From the NCBI GenBank assembly GCA_964415295.1, contig CAYPYN010000002.1:372001-436000 (forward strand): a stretch of DNA of 64,000 nucleotides, read 5' to 3'. The position numbers and the translations under genes were made by a program. Of the stretch, positions 36,369 through 45,389 are shown piece after piece; the first letter of the stretch is position 1; every line of letters starts with the position of its first letter. Under the pieces are notes generated by a model, which saw nothing but the letters and a program-made list of their open reading frames with translations, was not told where the DNA came from and made no database searches. This stretch comes from SB21 sp964415295. Its GTDB lineage: Bacteria; CLD3; SB21.

Positions 36369-37529
36369 TTATTTAGCCGGCGTAAAACGTTTCGCCGCGC
36401 TGGATGTTGTGGCGTTACTGCTCACACCGACGATCACAGGCGTATTTGGGCTGAGATTATCGCTTTTGATCTCCGTGAAAAGACCGTCCGTAATGCCCGG
36501 CGAAACGATGATCGGTTTTAATTCCTGCTCATTCTCCAGCACCCATACCATGGAGTTATTCTTCAGGTCAAACTTATCCCCGTACATCGCAGAAAACTTC
36601 TTGTATTGGTCCTGCGACAGCGCCGGCTGAAAACGTAAAGCCATGTTGGGTACCTTGATTACATCACGTTTATTGTCAACGATGATGGACAAATTGGCCG
36701 TCATACCGGGCAGGAGTTTATTATCCTCGTTGGTCACGTCCACGATTACTTCGTAGCTCACGAGATTCTGGCTTACGATCGGCTGAAGGCGGACCTGCGT
36801 CACTTTGCCCTGGAACTTTTCGTCCGGATAAGCATCGACAAAGAAGGCGGCTTCCTGACCGACTTTGACCTTCCCGATATCGACCTCGTCGATGGTCGCC
36901 TCGATATGGATCTTGGACAGATCATTGGCGATCAGGAAAAGGATGGGCGCCTGTAAACTCGCGGCCACGGTCTGGCCCACGTCCACGTTACGAGAGATCA
37001 CGACGCCGTCGATCGGAGAAACGATATTGGTGTATTCCAACGACACTTCCGCACGGTGATACGCAGCGCTGGCCTGCTTGAGCTGGGCAACCGCCAGTTC
37101 GTAATTCGTCGTCGCTTCGTCTTTTTCGGCCTGTGAGATCAATTTGCGGTCAAAAAGTTCCGATGCGCGCTCCAGTGTCTTTTTCATCTGATCCACCTGA
37201 GCTTTGGCCCTTTCCATATTGGCCTCGGCTTCGAGCAGCTGCGCTTTGAGGAAAGTCGGATCGATCTGGGCGATCACCTGCCCTTTGCTTACTTTTTGAT
37301 TGAAATCTGCGTTGATCTTCGAGATCGTGCCGGTGACCTGCGTGCCGACCTGAACCCGCGTGACCGGGTTCACTTTGCCGGTGGACGTGATGATGACCGA
37401 AATGTCGCCTTTTTGAACGGTCTCGGTCTTGTAAGCGGTACCGGATTTCGAACTGCCGAAATATACCGCACCGATCAAAATAAGAACGACGGCCGCGGCA
37501 AGCAGAACAATGGTCCATTTCTTCTTCAT
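36369..37529 (-). CDS. MacA-like periplasmic adaptor (HlyD family)
   Basis: A 386-residue membrane fusion protein with an N-terminal anchor helix (IVLLAAAVVLILIGAVYF). The split lipoyl domain is visible in VQVGTQVTGTISKI and SPIDGVVISRNVDVGQTV, around a coiled-coil hairpin (ATNYELAVAQLKQA region, about residues 95-160). Beta-barrel and membrane-proximal domains follow. It links the MacB-type pump to the TolC-like channel encoded just upstream. The C-terminus is alanine/threonine/serine-rich. Confidence 0.92.
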   Translation of the reverse strand: MKKKWTIVLLAAAVVLILIGAVYFGSSKSGTAYKTETVQKGDISVIITSTGKVNPVTRVQVGTQVTGTISKINADFNQKVSKGQVIAQIDPTFLKAQLLEAEANMERAKAQVDQMKKTLERASELFDRKLISQAEKDEATTNYELAVAQLKQASAAYHRAEVSLEYTNIVSPIDGVVISRNVDVGQTVAASLQAPILFLIANDLSKIHIEATIDEVDIGKVKVGQEAAFFVDAYPDEKFQGKVTQVRLQPIVSQNLVSYEVIVDVTNEDNKLLPGMTANLSIIVDNKRDVIKVPNMALRFQPALSQDQYKKFSAMYGDKFDLKNNSMVWVLENEQELKPIIVSPGITDGLFTEIKSDNLSPNTPVIVGVSSNATTSSAAKRFTPAK

Positions 37530-37555
37530 GTACGACTCCTGATATTCATATCGAT

Positions 37556-38932
37556 TTATTTTTTGATTCCGTTTTGGATGGTCCCGGTCGAGCGTCTAAA
37601 GCGCGACAGCTCTATCATATAATTGTAAAGCGCCGTCGTTCGGTCGATCTTAGCGTTGGCAAGCGAAAAATTGGCGTCCGTCACTTCGATAGCGGAACCG
37701 ACCCCTGTCTCAAACCGTCCTTCTGCCAGCTTCAGGTTTCGTTCGTTTTGTACTATTATTTTTTCACTGGCCTTATAACGCTCCTCGGCAACTTTCACGC
37801 TGAAATATTTCTCCTGAACATCTTGGACGATCCTCTGTTTGGTCACGTTGGATTGCGACGTAGCAATGCGAATCCCGCCCATGGCCTCCGCAATATCGGC
37901 ACGAACCGAAAGTCCCTGAAAAATAGGAAATGAAAAATTGAGCCCCACATTCCAACCTAACTTGAATTTGTCTGTCGTAAACCCGTTTTCGTCGACGGTC
38001 TGAATGATGTATGGGGCCGTTCCGCCCGAAGCGCTAATGATCGGAAAATATTGACTCTTGGCAGAACTTAACGCGGAGCGCCAGGCCTGGATCTTAAGCT
38101 CGGACGCTTTCACTTCTTTGCGGCTGGCCAAAGCGCCGTTGATCGCATCCTGAAGGTTGGCATTAAACGGCTCATACGCCACGTCCTTCGCTGTGGAATA
38201 GTCCGTTGGATCATCGCTGATCTCCGTAATACCCATCGCGCTGTTCAGAGATACCTTGGCCATTCTGGACTTGCCTTTGGCATCGATGAGCTGCAATTCC
38301 GAATTGGCCACTTCGAGCTCGGCTTTGGAGACTTCCGACTCAGGCAATTTCCCAACGGCAAAAAAACCTTTGGCCCGTTCCAGATGCTTGTTGGATTGCG
38401 CCACCCTTTCTTCGTTGATTCGGACAATTTGCTGTGCGAGAACATAATTGTAATACGCGGAATGGACATTTAATATGACGTCTTCTTGCGTGGATTCCAA
38501 TGATAATTCCGAAGCCTTGATCAGCTTTCTTTTTGAATCCAGCGCCTTGTCCGTTCGCCCAAAATCATAGATCGGTTGTTTCATGGTCATGCGCACGCTC
38601 GGAATAAAGTTATAATCCTTTGTCGTTTCAAGCGTCTGATCCGGTCCAAAGACATTTCCCGACTGCAGAGGTGAGTTTGTCAAATGGGCGCCCGCTTCCA
38701 ACTGGATCTGCGGAAATCGCGAGGACAAAACCTGCGTATATTCCGACTCCGCCGTAATAATGGCTCCTTGCGAGGCTCCGATCGCCGGCTGATTCTCCAG
38801 CGCGATACGGACGCATTCCTCCAAGGTGAGTACTTCCGTCGGGCTGATCGAAATAGTCTTTTCGACACCCTCCTGCGCCTTTATCTGTAATGGCCACATG
38901 ATCAAGACCACTACTAGTATAAATTTCTTCAT
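37556..38932 (-). CDS. TolC family outer membrane efflux protein
   Basis: A 458-residue protein from the ATG at 38932, which begins directly with a signal peptide (FILVVVLIMWPLQIKA). An ATG 99 bases upstream would place 33 residues ahead of the signal and is unlikely. Two OEP repeats are visible. The first starts LTLEECVRIALENQPAI, and the second includes ASRKEVKASELKIQAW. Long helices such as KAELEVANSELQLIDAKG form the periplasmic tunnel. It is the first gene of the export operon, so it should be made with its adaptor and pump. Confidence 0.92.
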   Translation of the reverse strand: MKKFILVVVLIMWPLQIKAQEGVEKTISISPTEVLTLEECVRIALENQPAIGASQGAIITAESEYTQVLSSRFPQIQLEAGAHLTNSPLQSGNVFGPDQTLETTKDYNFIPSVRMTMKQPIYDFGRTDKALDSKRKLIKASELSLESTQEDVILNVHSAYYNYVLAQQIVRINEERVAQSNKHLERAKGFFAVGKLPESEVSKAELEVANSELQLIDAKGKSRMAKVSLNSAMGITEISDDPTDYSTAKDVAYEPFNANLQDAINGALASRKEVKASELKIQAWRSALSSAKSQYFPIISASGGTAPYIIQTVDENGFTTDKFKLGWNVGLNFSFPIFQGLSVRADIAEAMGGIRIATSQSNVTKQRIVQDVQEKYFSVKVAEERYKASEKIIVQNERNLKLAEGRFETGVGSAIEVTDANFSLANAKIDRTTALYNYMIELSRFRRSTGTIQNGIKK

Positions 38933-39085
38933 AACATTCCTTTCTGATAGAAAATTTAATGCTCCTGTATAAGCATTATCCATGCCATCCGGCTTTGCCT
39001 GAATGTGATGTTCTAAATCATTGATTACCAAAGTACCTTTCTTTTCGGAAAATGGATCCGTTGACTTCTTTTTTCACACCGGCTT

Positions 39086-39862
39086 TCACACTAAACCAAA
39101 AACGGCTCTTGCGTTATGGGCCGTCTGGCGTCCTATGGTTGCGGGATCTTTGCCCAATAGCGAAGCGATTTTCTCTGCGGTATGGCGAACATGGGCCGGT
39201 TCGTTCCTTTGACCCCGAAAAGGCACCGGCGTCAGATACGGCGCATCCGTCTCAATGAGCAGGCGGTCTTCCGGAACCAGAGGCACAATATCGGCCAGTT
39301 TTGATTTCTTGTAGGTCACGTTCCCGGCAAAAGAAATATAGAAATGCAACGCCAGCGATTCTTTCATTATTGCTTCATCACCTGAGAAACAGTGCATGAT
39401 GCCGCGTAAATTGTTCAATTGGTGAGACGCTTTTTCTTCTTTCAGTATCCGCAGAATATCCGCATCCGCTTCCCGATTATGAATCACGATCGGCTTATCG
39501 AGTTCGCAGGCAAGCCGTATCATTTTACGGAACACCTTCTGCTGAATATCGGGAGGAGAATCTTTCCAATAATAATCCAGACCGATCTCTCCGATTCCGA
39601 CCACCTTTGCGTGTTGGGCCATGACCCGCAGTTGATCGATCATTTTGTCCTCAAATGAAACACTGTCCGTCGGGTGGAGTCCGATTACGGCATAAACGCC
39701 GTCATATTTTTCTGCAAGCGCAATGGCCCGCAAACACGAATCCATATCCGTTCCGATCGTGACGATCCTCTCGATACCCTGCTCGAAGGCGCGGCCGATC
39801 ATCGCCTCACGGTCGCTGTCAAACAGATCGTTGTCCAGATGCGCATGCGTGTCAATGAACAT
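39086..39862 (-). CDS. tatD: TatD family metal-dependent hydrolase (DNase)
   Basis: A 258-residue TIM-barrel amidohydrolase. Metal ligands are visible in FIDTHAHLDNDLF, GEIGLDYYW, VIHNREAD, MHCFSGD and IETDAPYLTP, the full TatD set. It would act as a metal-dependent 3'-5' DNase or quality-control nuclease in the cytoplasm. The ATG at 39862 overlaps the TamB stop codon (ATGA), so the two are translationally coupled. Confidence 0.93.
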   Translation of the reverse strand: MFIDTHAHLDNDLFDSDREAMIGRAFEQGIERIVTIGTDMDSCLRAIALAEKYDGVYAVIGLHPTDSVSFEDKMIDQLRVMAQHAKVVGIGEIGLDYYWKDSPPDIQQKVFRKMIRLACELDKPIVIHNREADADILRILKEEKASHQLNNLRGIMHCFSGDEAIMKESLALHFYISFAGNVTYKKSKLADIVPLVPEDRLLIETDAPYLTPVPFRGQRNEPAHVRHTAEKIASLLGKDPATIGRQTAHNARAVFGLV

Positions 39863-42800
39863 CAATATTCCTTCTTGAAGTAAAAGAAGATATTGAACAC
39901 ATCCTGCTTATTCGTCTCCGTCTGAGCCGGCTGTTTGTATTCAAATTCCACCGTCTTTTTCCATGACTTGCCGACCCGATTGATGTACTTCAGACTGTCG
40001 ATCCAGCTGTCGACCGACATTTCAAGCGTAAGGCTCGTTCCCGTGGTCGGATCGTTGCCGCCGGCGAATGTAACAGAAATATTCTCGTTGATTCGTTTGC
40101 CTACTTCGATCGTTGCGCCTTGTCCCGTAGCGGAGGGCGTGTACTCCAGTTTGGAGAGTCCCGCCTGATTGGCGACGACGTTGAGCACCTGATTGATAGC
40201 CACCTGTTTGGCGAAATCACCGGCCTGACTCGCGTCGAGTTTGCCGAGATCTTTGGTTTTGACTCCCAGTACAAGATAAGACAGGATATCGGCCGGTTCC
40301 GTCAGATCCGGTAATGGATTATCCGTTCCTCTTTCCACAGCCGTCACGGCGATCTCGGGCTTCATCAGTTTGCCCGTAACTTTGATCTGAGCTTCCGCCT
40401 GAATTTCCTCCTGGTCAAGCTTGTACGTAAACCTCTTCACGGCCAGGATATCCAGGTCCGGATTAACGCCCGGCGCTCCACTAAAGACGATATCGCCGCG
40501 TTCGATATTAAATGCGATGCTCAGATAAGCGTACTTGCCTCCTTTTTTGGTGCTCACGTTGCCGCTGATGAAAAAATCCTCCGATTCGGGCGGCTTGGTT
40601 ACGATGATATCCCCGAAAAGGCCCAGGAGCATTTCATTGCTGCGGATACCGTTCTCGGAATTTTCCGGCAAACTGATCGAAATATCCAGATCGAGATTCT
40701 TGTAATAATTCACTTCTTTAACCGCCTCTCCTTTGGCCGGTTTGGATGACACACTGGCCACCGAACGCGCCTTGGCGGGATCGACCACCCAGATCTCGGA
40801 ATTGCGTATCTGAATATCTCCCTTCACCACCGTATAAGCCAGCGTCGGGGCGGATACTTTCATGGCCCCGGTGATCTTGGCGGTATGGAGATACGACGTC
40901 TCCGATTTCGTGTTGATGGGAACGAAATTATTGAACTGAAGATCGAACGCATAACTGATTTTGTCGACATTAGCGAAATCGAAATTTCTCAGAATGGCAG
41001 AGAGGTCCACCTCGCCTTTCGCAAAAAGATTGGATTCCGCATCCTTCCCGGACTGCAACGACAGCGTATCAAGAAATATTTTTTCCGGCGTCAGACGTAC
41101 GAACATGCGCCCGTTTCGGAACGACTGACCGAGCGAAGTTCGCGGAAACGTGACCGTGGCATCCTCGACCTTCATTTCGCCTTCAAGACTCGGCTTTTCT
41201 TTGTTGCCGGTGACTTTCAGATCGATCATGAGTTCGCCCTTATTGAGCCTCAACGCTTTCCCGAAGAAGGCCTGGAGAAAACGCAGATCGATGCCTTCGG
41301 AGTGGATCTTGAAATTCATCGGCCGGTTGGTAAACCGGGTCGGCACATCCTTAAAGGAAAGATCGATAGGCAGAAAACCGCCTACGGTCAGAGTTTTGTC
41401 TTTATTCTGATTGAGCGTCATATTGACCTGAATCTTTCTGTTCAGGTACTGCATGTTACCCAAAAAATTACTGTAGACGAATTCCGAGGCTTTCCCGTCG
41501 GAGATATTCCAATCGGCCAGCAGGATCGGTTTCTCAAAACTTCCCTTCAGGCTCCCGTTCAGATTGAGGATGCCTTCCACGACGGATTCTTTGGAGCCGA
41601 TCAGAGCATTCGCCCTCGAAAGATCCAGGTCTTTGACCTTGACATCCAGGTTCTGATCACCGGTGATATCGAGCGTGCCGTACACGGATATCGATCCGCG
41701 GCCGATGTCCATATTGAAAGAGCGGAAATCGTAGATGTTCTTCTCCACATCGAATACAAGATCGATCGGTTTGCTGTTTCTCCAGTTCTCATTCCATTTT
41801 TCAAAGGTTGTGTCGATCACCGGGTCGCCGCCCAGAGCCACACGGGTCTCCTTGGTGCGCAGGGTCTTGCCCGCCACCGTCAGAAAAAGATCGTCGAGAT
41901 ACACGCGGCCTTTCTTCTCATTCTCCAGTTCGATATTCCCCTTCACGTGCGCATACGCGCCCGACAGATCCTCGGAGCCGGAGACATCGAAAAACGTCTT
42001 CCCCTTTTCTTTCGTGATCGAAGTCGAAAAGTCCCGAACCGATGTTCCCGCCACGTTAAGCCGGTGCGTATAAAGAAGAAGATCTCCCAAAACGGTCGTG
42101 TCCGTTCGTTTGAAATCGAAGGCCGTCATAAAATCGGAAGGAATGATGTTGCTGATGAAATAAACGAATTTGAGCGAGTCCATGCGGATATCCGCAAACG
42201 TCAGATTGGTGAGCGTGATGTCGCCGCTGGTCTCGAACTTCTTGATCCCGCCGTTGGTGCGTCCTTTGAATACGAGATCGAGATCGATGGAGTCTTTGAG
42301 CAGCGAGTCGTTGCCGATGTATTTCTTCAGCAGAGAGAAATCGCGCGTTTTGAATTCGTAACTCAGATCGAACGTGGAATCGAGGCCAACGCTCCCGCTC
42401 GCGCCGATATCGGCCAGCGGCGTCCGGATATTCAATCCTTCCAGATAGATCCGGTTCCCGTCCTGCGAACCCTTGACGGACAATTTTTCCAGATCGCGCC
42501 CCAAAATGCGCGACGAGTCGGAGACCACAGTCAATTTGCTTGTGGATGTCTTTGGATTGAGTCCTTTGCCGTCATACGACAAGGCGAGATTGATGGAACT
42601 CTGCATGGAAGTGTCACCTAAAACGTCGGCGATATTGATCCCGCGCAGTTTGGTCTCAAGGTGATAGGATTCATCCAGCAGACTGTAAAATCCTTCGCAG
42701 TTGAAATTGCCCGCGCTGGTCACGCCTTCAAATTTTTTCAGCTTGGCCACACCGTCGTGCACTTCGGAGGATATCTCGAATGTTTCGATGTCCACACCGA

Positions 42801-44034
42801 AGAACTGCGACTTCTTCAGCTTCAATTCCAGCACGCTCATCAGGGTCTTGGGATCGGTGCCTACCCCGTCGGCGTGAATGCTTCCGTTGATATTGGCGTA
42901 GAGGTCCTTATTATCCGCAAAGGCACCGGCGTTGATGCCGTTGAAATTCAGATCCGCGCGATAGCCCAAAACGTCCCCGCCGTAGTCCAGATTGGCTGAA
43001 CCTCTGAGCGCGCCGGCCGGCGTGATGATGCTGAGATTCGAAAGATTTACTTCATTGTCGTTGCCCTGCGCGTGCGCTTCGATCTCGACCTTATCGATAT
43101 CCTTCATTCCGATATCCTGAAACGTCCGTACATCGGCCAGATGAAAAGGGTATGCCCGGGCATCAACGTCGAAGAACATGCCGATCGCGTCCGCGCTGTC
43201 GGGTAGTACAAACATTCCTTTAACGAAAAAATCCGTCCGGTCGGTCAGGAGACGGAATTCGTCGATCCGGACCCAGTTGGAGTCTTTTTCTTCCGGATGC
43301 TTTGCCTGATGATTCAATGATGGCTTCAGCATGTTGGCTTCGGCTATCAAGGTCAGATTCTTCAGCCAAAGACTGTCGGTGTGCGGTTTCTTATTCACCC
43401 GGCTTGTGCGGGAAGCGAGGAAGCCAAAACGGCTGATGTTGATCTTCTGTGCCTTGGCGCCGGCACGCAACTGGACATTGAGATTCAGCTTGGATAGTTG
43501 AGCGGCTAGAGCATCCGTGGCGTAGGTCACGTCCCCGTCTTCGATAACCAACGCGTCCACCCGGATATCCAATCCGCCGAGCGGTTTGGCGGCCGAATCG
43601 ACGGGCTCCGGCAGTTTGGGTTCACCCGGCTTGGCGATACGCATGAGATTGAGATTGCCGGCGGAATCGCTTTGCACAAAGATACGAGGCCGGACCAGAC
43701 GTATTTCGCTGACAAGGACCTGGTCGTCAAGTATGGCCAGCGCGTCGTAACTGAGGCTCAATTCGTCAAAGGCCACGACCGCTGTATCGCCGAGAGTCAG
43801 CTTGACGTTTTTCAGCGACAGGCTAGAAAAAAAATTACCGCTCAGTTCGTCAATGCTGAGAACGGCATTCAATTGTTCGTTGGCGGTCGAAACCACCTGG
43901 CCTTTGACAAAGCTCCGGAAGATACCGGTTTGTGAAAAGCCCAAAGTCACGATTATCAGAGCCAAAATGCCGACCAGCCCGAACAATAGGGACTTAAGAA
44001 AAACACGAAGAATTTTAGCCAGGATCAGGGTCAT
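39862..44034 (-). CDS. TamB-like translocation and assembly module / AsmA-like lipid transport protein
   Basis: A 1390-residue protein with an N-terminal membrane anchor (SLLFGLVGILALIIVTLGF). A very long repetitive beta region follows, with many 'DL-x-G-x-L' strands, forming the hydrophobic groove seen in the bridge-like lipid transfer proteins. The C-terminal DUF490/TamB domain is marked by DILSYLVLGVKTKDLG and GKRINENISVTF. It spans the periplasm and is thought to carry phospholipids to the outer membrane or assist barrel assembly. No BamA-like TamA gene is adjacent. Its upstream gap to pyrD is 168 bases. Confidence 0.87.
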   Translation of the reverse strand: MTLILAKILRVFLKSLLFGLVGILALIIVTLGFSQTGIFRSFVKGQVVSTANEQLNAVLSIDELSGNFFSSLSLKNVKLTLGDTAVVAFDELSLSYDALAILDDQVLVSEIRLVRPRIFVQSDSAGNLNLMRIAKPGEPKLPEPVDSAAKPLGGLDIRVDALVIEDGDVTYATDALAAQLSKLNLNVQLRAGAKAQKINISRFGFLASRTSRVNKKPHTDSLWLKNLTLIAEANMLKPSLNHQAKHPEEKDSNWVRIDEFRLLTDRTDFFVKGMFVLPDSADAIGMFFDVDARAYPFHLADVRTFQDIGMKDIDKVEIEAHAQGNDNEVNLSNLSIITPAGALRGSANLDYGGDVLGYRADLNFNGINAGAFADNKDLYANINGSIHADGVGTDPKTLMSVLELKLKKSQFFGVDIETFEISSEVHDGVAKLKKFEGVTSAGNFNCEGFYSLLDESYHLETKLRGINIADVLGDTSMQSSINLALSYDGKGLNPKTSTSKLTVVSDSSRILGRDLEKLSVKGSQDGNRIYLEGLNIRTPLADIGASGSVGLDSTFDLSYEFKTRDFSLLKKYIGNDSLLKDSIDLDLVFKGRTNGGIKKFETSGDITLTNLTFADIRMDSLKFVYFISNIIPSDFMTAFDFKRTDTTVLGDLLLYTHRLNVAGTSVRDFSTSITKEKGKTFFDVSGSEDLSGAYAHVKGNIELENEKKGRVYLDDLFLTVAGKTLRTKETRVALGGDPVIDTTFEKWNENWRNSKPIDLVFDVEKNIYDFRSFNMDIGRGSISVYGTLDITGDQNLDVKVKDLDLSRANALIGSKESVVEGILNLNGSLKGSFEKPILLADWNISDGKASEFVYSNFLGNMQYLNRKIQVNMTLNQNKDKTLTVGGFLPIDLSFKDVPTRFTNRPMNFKIHSEGIDLRFLQAFFGKALRLNKGELMIDLKVTGNKEKPSLEGEMKVEDATVTFPRTSLGQSFRNGRMFVRLTPEKIFLDTLSLQSGKDAESNLFAKGEVDLSAILRNFDFANVDKISYAFDLQFNNFVPINTKSETSYLHTAKITGAMKVSAPTLAYTVVKGDIQIRNSEIWVVDPAKARSVASVSSKPAKGEAVKEVNYYKNLDLDISISLPENSENGIRSNEMLLGLFGDIIVTKPPESEDFFISGNVSTKKGGKYAYLSIAFNIERGDIVFSGAPGVNPDLDILAVKRFTYKLDQEEIQAEAQIKVTGKLMKPEIAVTAVERGTDNPLPDLTEPADILSYLVLGVKTKDLGKLDASQAGDFAKQVAINQVLNVVANQAGLSKLEYTPSATGQGATIEVGKRINENISVTFAGGNDPTTGTSLTLEMSVDSWIDSLKYINRVGKSWKKTVEFEYKQPAQTETNKQDVFNIFFYFKKEY

Positions 44035-44202
44035 GAGAAAATTTCAAGCGCTTATTTAGTAAAGCTAAATATAAACGAATTCCGGTGTGATTTTCAATCA
44101 AATACTGCCTAATGTGCAAGGTGTAAGACTGTAGTCCTGTCAAAAAAACGTTTTGGAAATCGCCGTATAATTCTTATTTTTTCAGACTTTTGGGAATATT
44201 TT

Positions 44203-45297
44203 ATGTACAAGCAAATCATCCGGCCGCTGCTCTTCCGATACGATTCCGAATTCATTCATGAAATGGTCATGGACCGCCTCTCCAGGCATTATCAACTCCT
44301 GATTCCGATTCAACGCTTGTTTCAGACCGCCGATCCTGCTTTGAAACAGACGCTTTTCAACAAAACCTTTCCGAACCCCGTGGGCCTTGCCGCCGGTTTT
44401 GATAAATGGGCTAAAGGTATTCCGGCGTGGAATTATCTGGGATTCGGATTCGCTGAGATCGGCACGATCACCGGATTGGAACAGCCGGGCAATGACCGCC
44501 CGCGTCTGTTCCGTTTGCCTCTGGACGAAGCTTTGATCAACCGATTCGGGTTCAATAATTCCGGCGCTGAAAAAACGGCTCAGACCTTGTCACAGTGGGA
44601 AAAGGAGGGCCTCCTGCACCGGATCCCGGTCGGGATCAATATCGGCAAATCCAAAGCAGTCGAGCTCGCGAACGCCAAGAATGATTACCTTTCATCGTTT
44701 GAAAGACTGTGGCCTTACGCGGATTATTTTGTCGTGAATGTAAGTTCCCCCAACACACCACATCTGCGGGAGCTCCAGGACCGTTCGTGGTTGACCGACA
44801 TTCTGACCGTCCTCTCGGAGAAAAACAGCCGTTTGAGCCGCATAGCGAAAATCCCTCCAAAAGCGATCCTCGTGAAGATAGCGCCGGACCTGAGCCTTAG
44901 CCAGATCGACGACGTCCTCTCGGTGATCGAGATCACCGCGATCGACGGGATCGTGGCAACCAATACAACGGTGGAGCGTCAGGGATTGAGGTCGGAAAAG
45001 AGATGGACCGGTGAAGCCGGGGGGTTGAGCGGAAAACCTTTGCGCCGAATGTCTACGGAGATCATCCGGCACATTTACCGTTCGACCCAGGGCCGTATCG
45101 CAATCGTCGGAGTGGGAGGAATCTTTACGGGTGATGACGCGTATGAAAAGATCCGGGCCGGCGCTTCGCTCGTTCAGATCTATACGGGATTCGTTTATGA
45201 AGGTCCGCGGGTCTGCAAAAACATCAATGGGAGACTGATCCAACTCCTGAGAAGGGATGGGTTCCGCACCGTTTCTGAAGCCGTTGGGAAGAGCTGA
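44203..45297 (+). CDS. pyrD: Dihydroorotate dehydrogenase (quinone), class 2
   Basis: Oxidises dihydroorotate to orotate in pyrimidine synthesis, passing electrons to quinone; 364 residues, membrane-associated. The class 2 N-terminal membrane helices (YKQIIRPLLFRYDSEFIHE) are present. Core motifs include NPVGLAAGFDKWAKGI, INRFGFNNSGA, NVSSPNTPHLRELQ with the catalytic Ser, and NTTVERQGL. The FMN phosphate site is in IVGVGGIFTGDDAYEKI. A TATAAT at 44166-44171 could be its -10, but I find no matching -35. Confidence 0.96.
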   Translation: MYKQIIRPLLFRYDSEFIHEMVMDRLSRHYQLLIPIQRLFQTADPALKQTLFNKTFPNPVGLAAGFDKWAKGIPAWNYLGFGFAEIGTITGLEQPGNDRPRLFRLPLDEALINRFGFNNSGAEKTAQTLSQWEKEGLLHRIPVGINIGKSKAVELANAKNDYLSSFERLWPYADYFVVNVSSPNTPHLRELQDRSWLTDILTVLSEKNSRLSRIAKIPPKAILVKIAPDLSLSQIDDVLSVIEITAIDGIVATNTTVERQGLRSEKRWTGEAGGLSGKPLRRMSTEIIRHIYRSTQGRIAIVGVGGIFTGDDAYEKIRAGASLVQIYTGFVYEGPRVCKNINGRLIQLLRRDGFRTVSEAVGKS

Positions 45298-45315
45298 GGC
45301 ATTTGTTCCGCTGAG

Positions 45316-45336
45316 TCCTTTGTTCATTGAATCATG
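45316..45336. repeat. Degenerate period-8 TCATT array (3 units)
   Basis: TCCTT at 45316, TCATT at 45324 and TCATG at 45332 keep the 8-base spacing seen at 12032 and 56389. It lies between pyrD and the S46 peptidase gene. With only one perfect unit, this copy is weaker than the others. Confidence 0.35.
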
Positions 45337-45389
45337 GATATCTCCACATTGATTTTTTACTTCTGATTCTGAAATAAAAAAGAGGCCTT

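Noticed and set aside
40885..42621. A 578-codon open frame on the plus strand opposite tamB
   Set aside because: Antisense shadow of the repetitive TamB coding sequence; no motif and no ribosome binding site.
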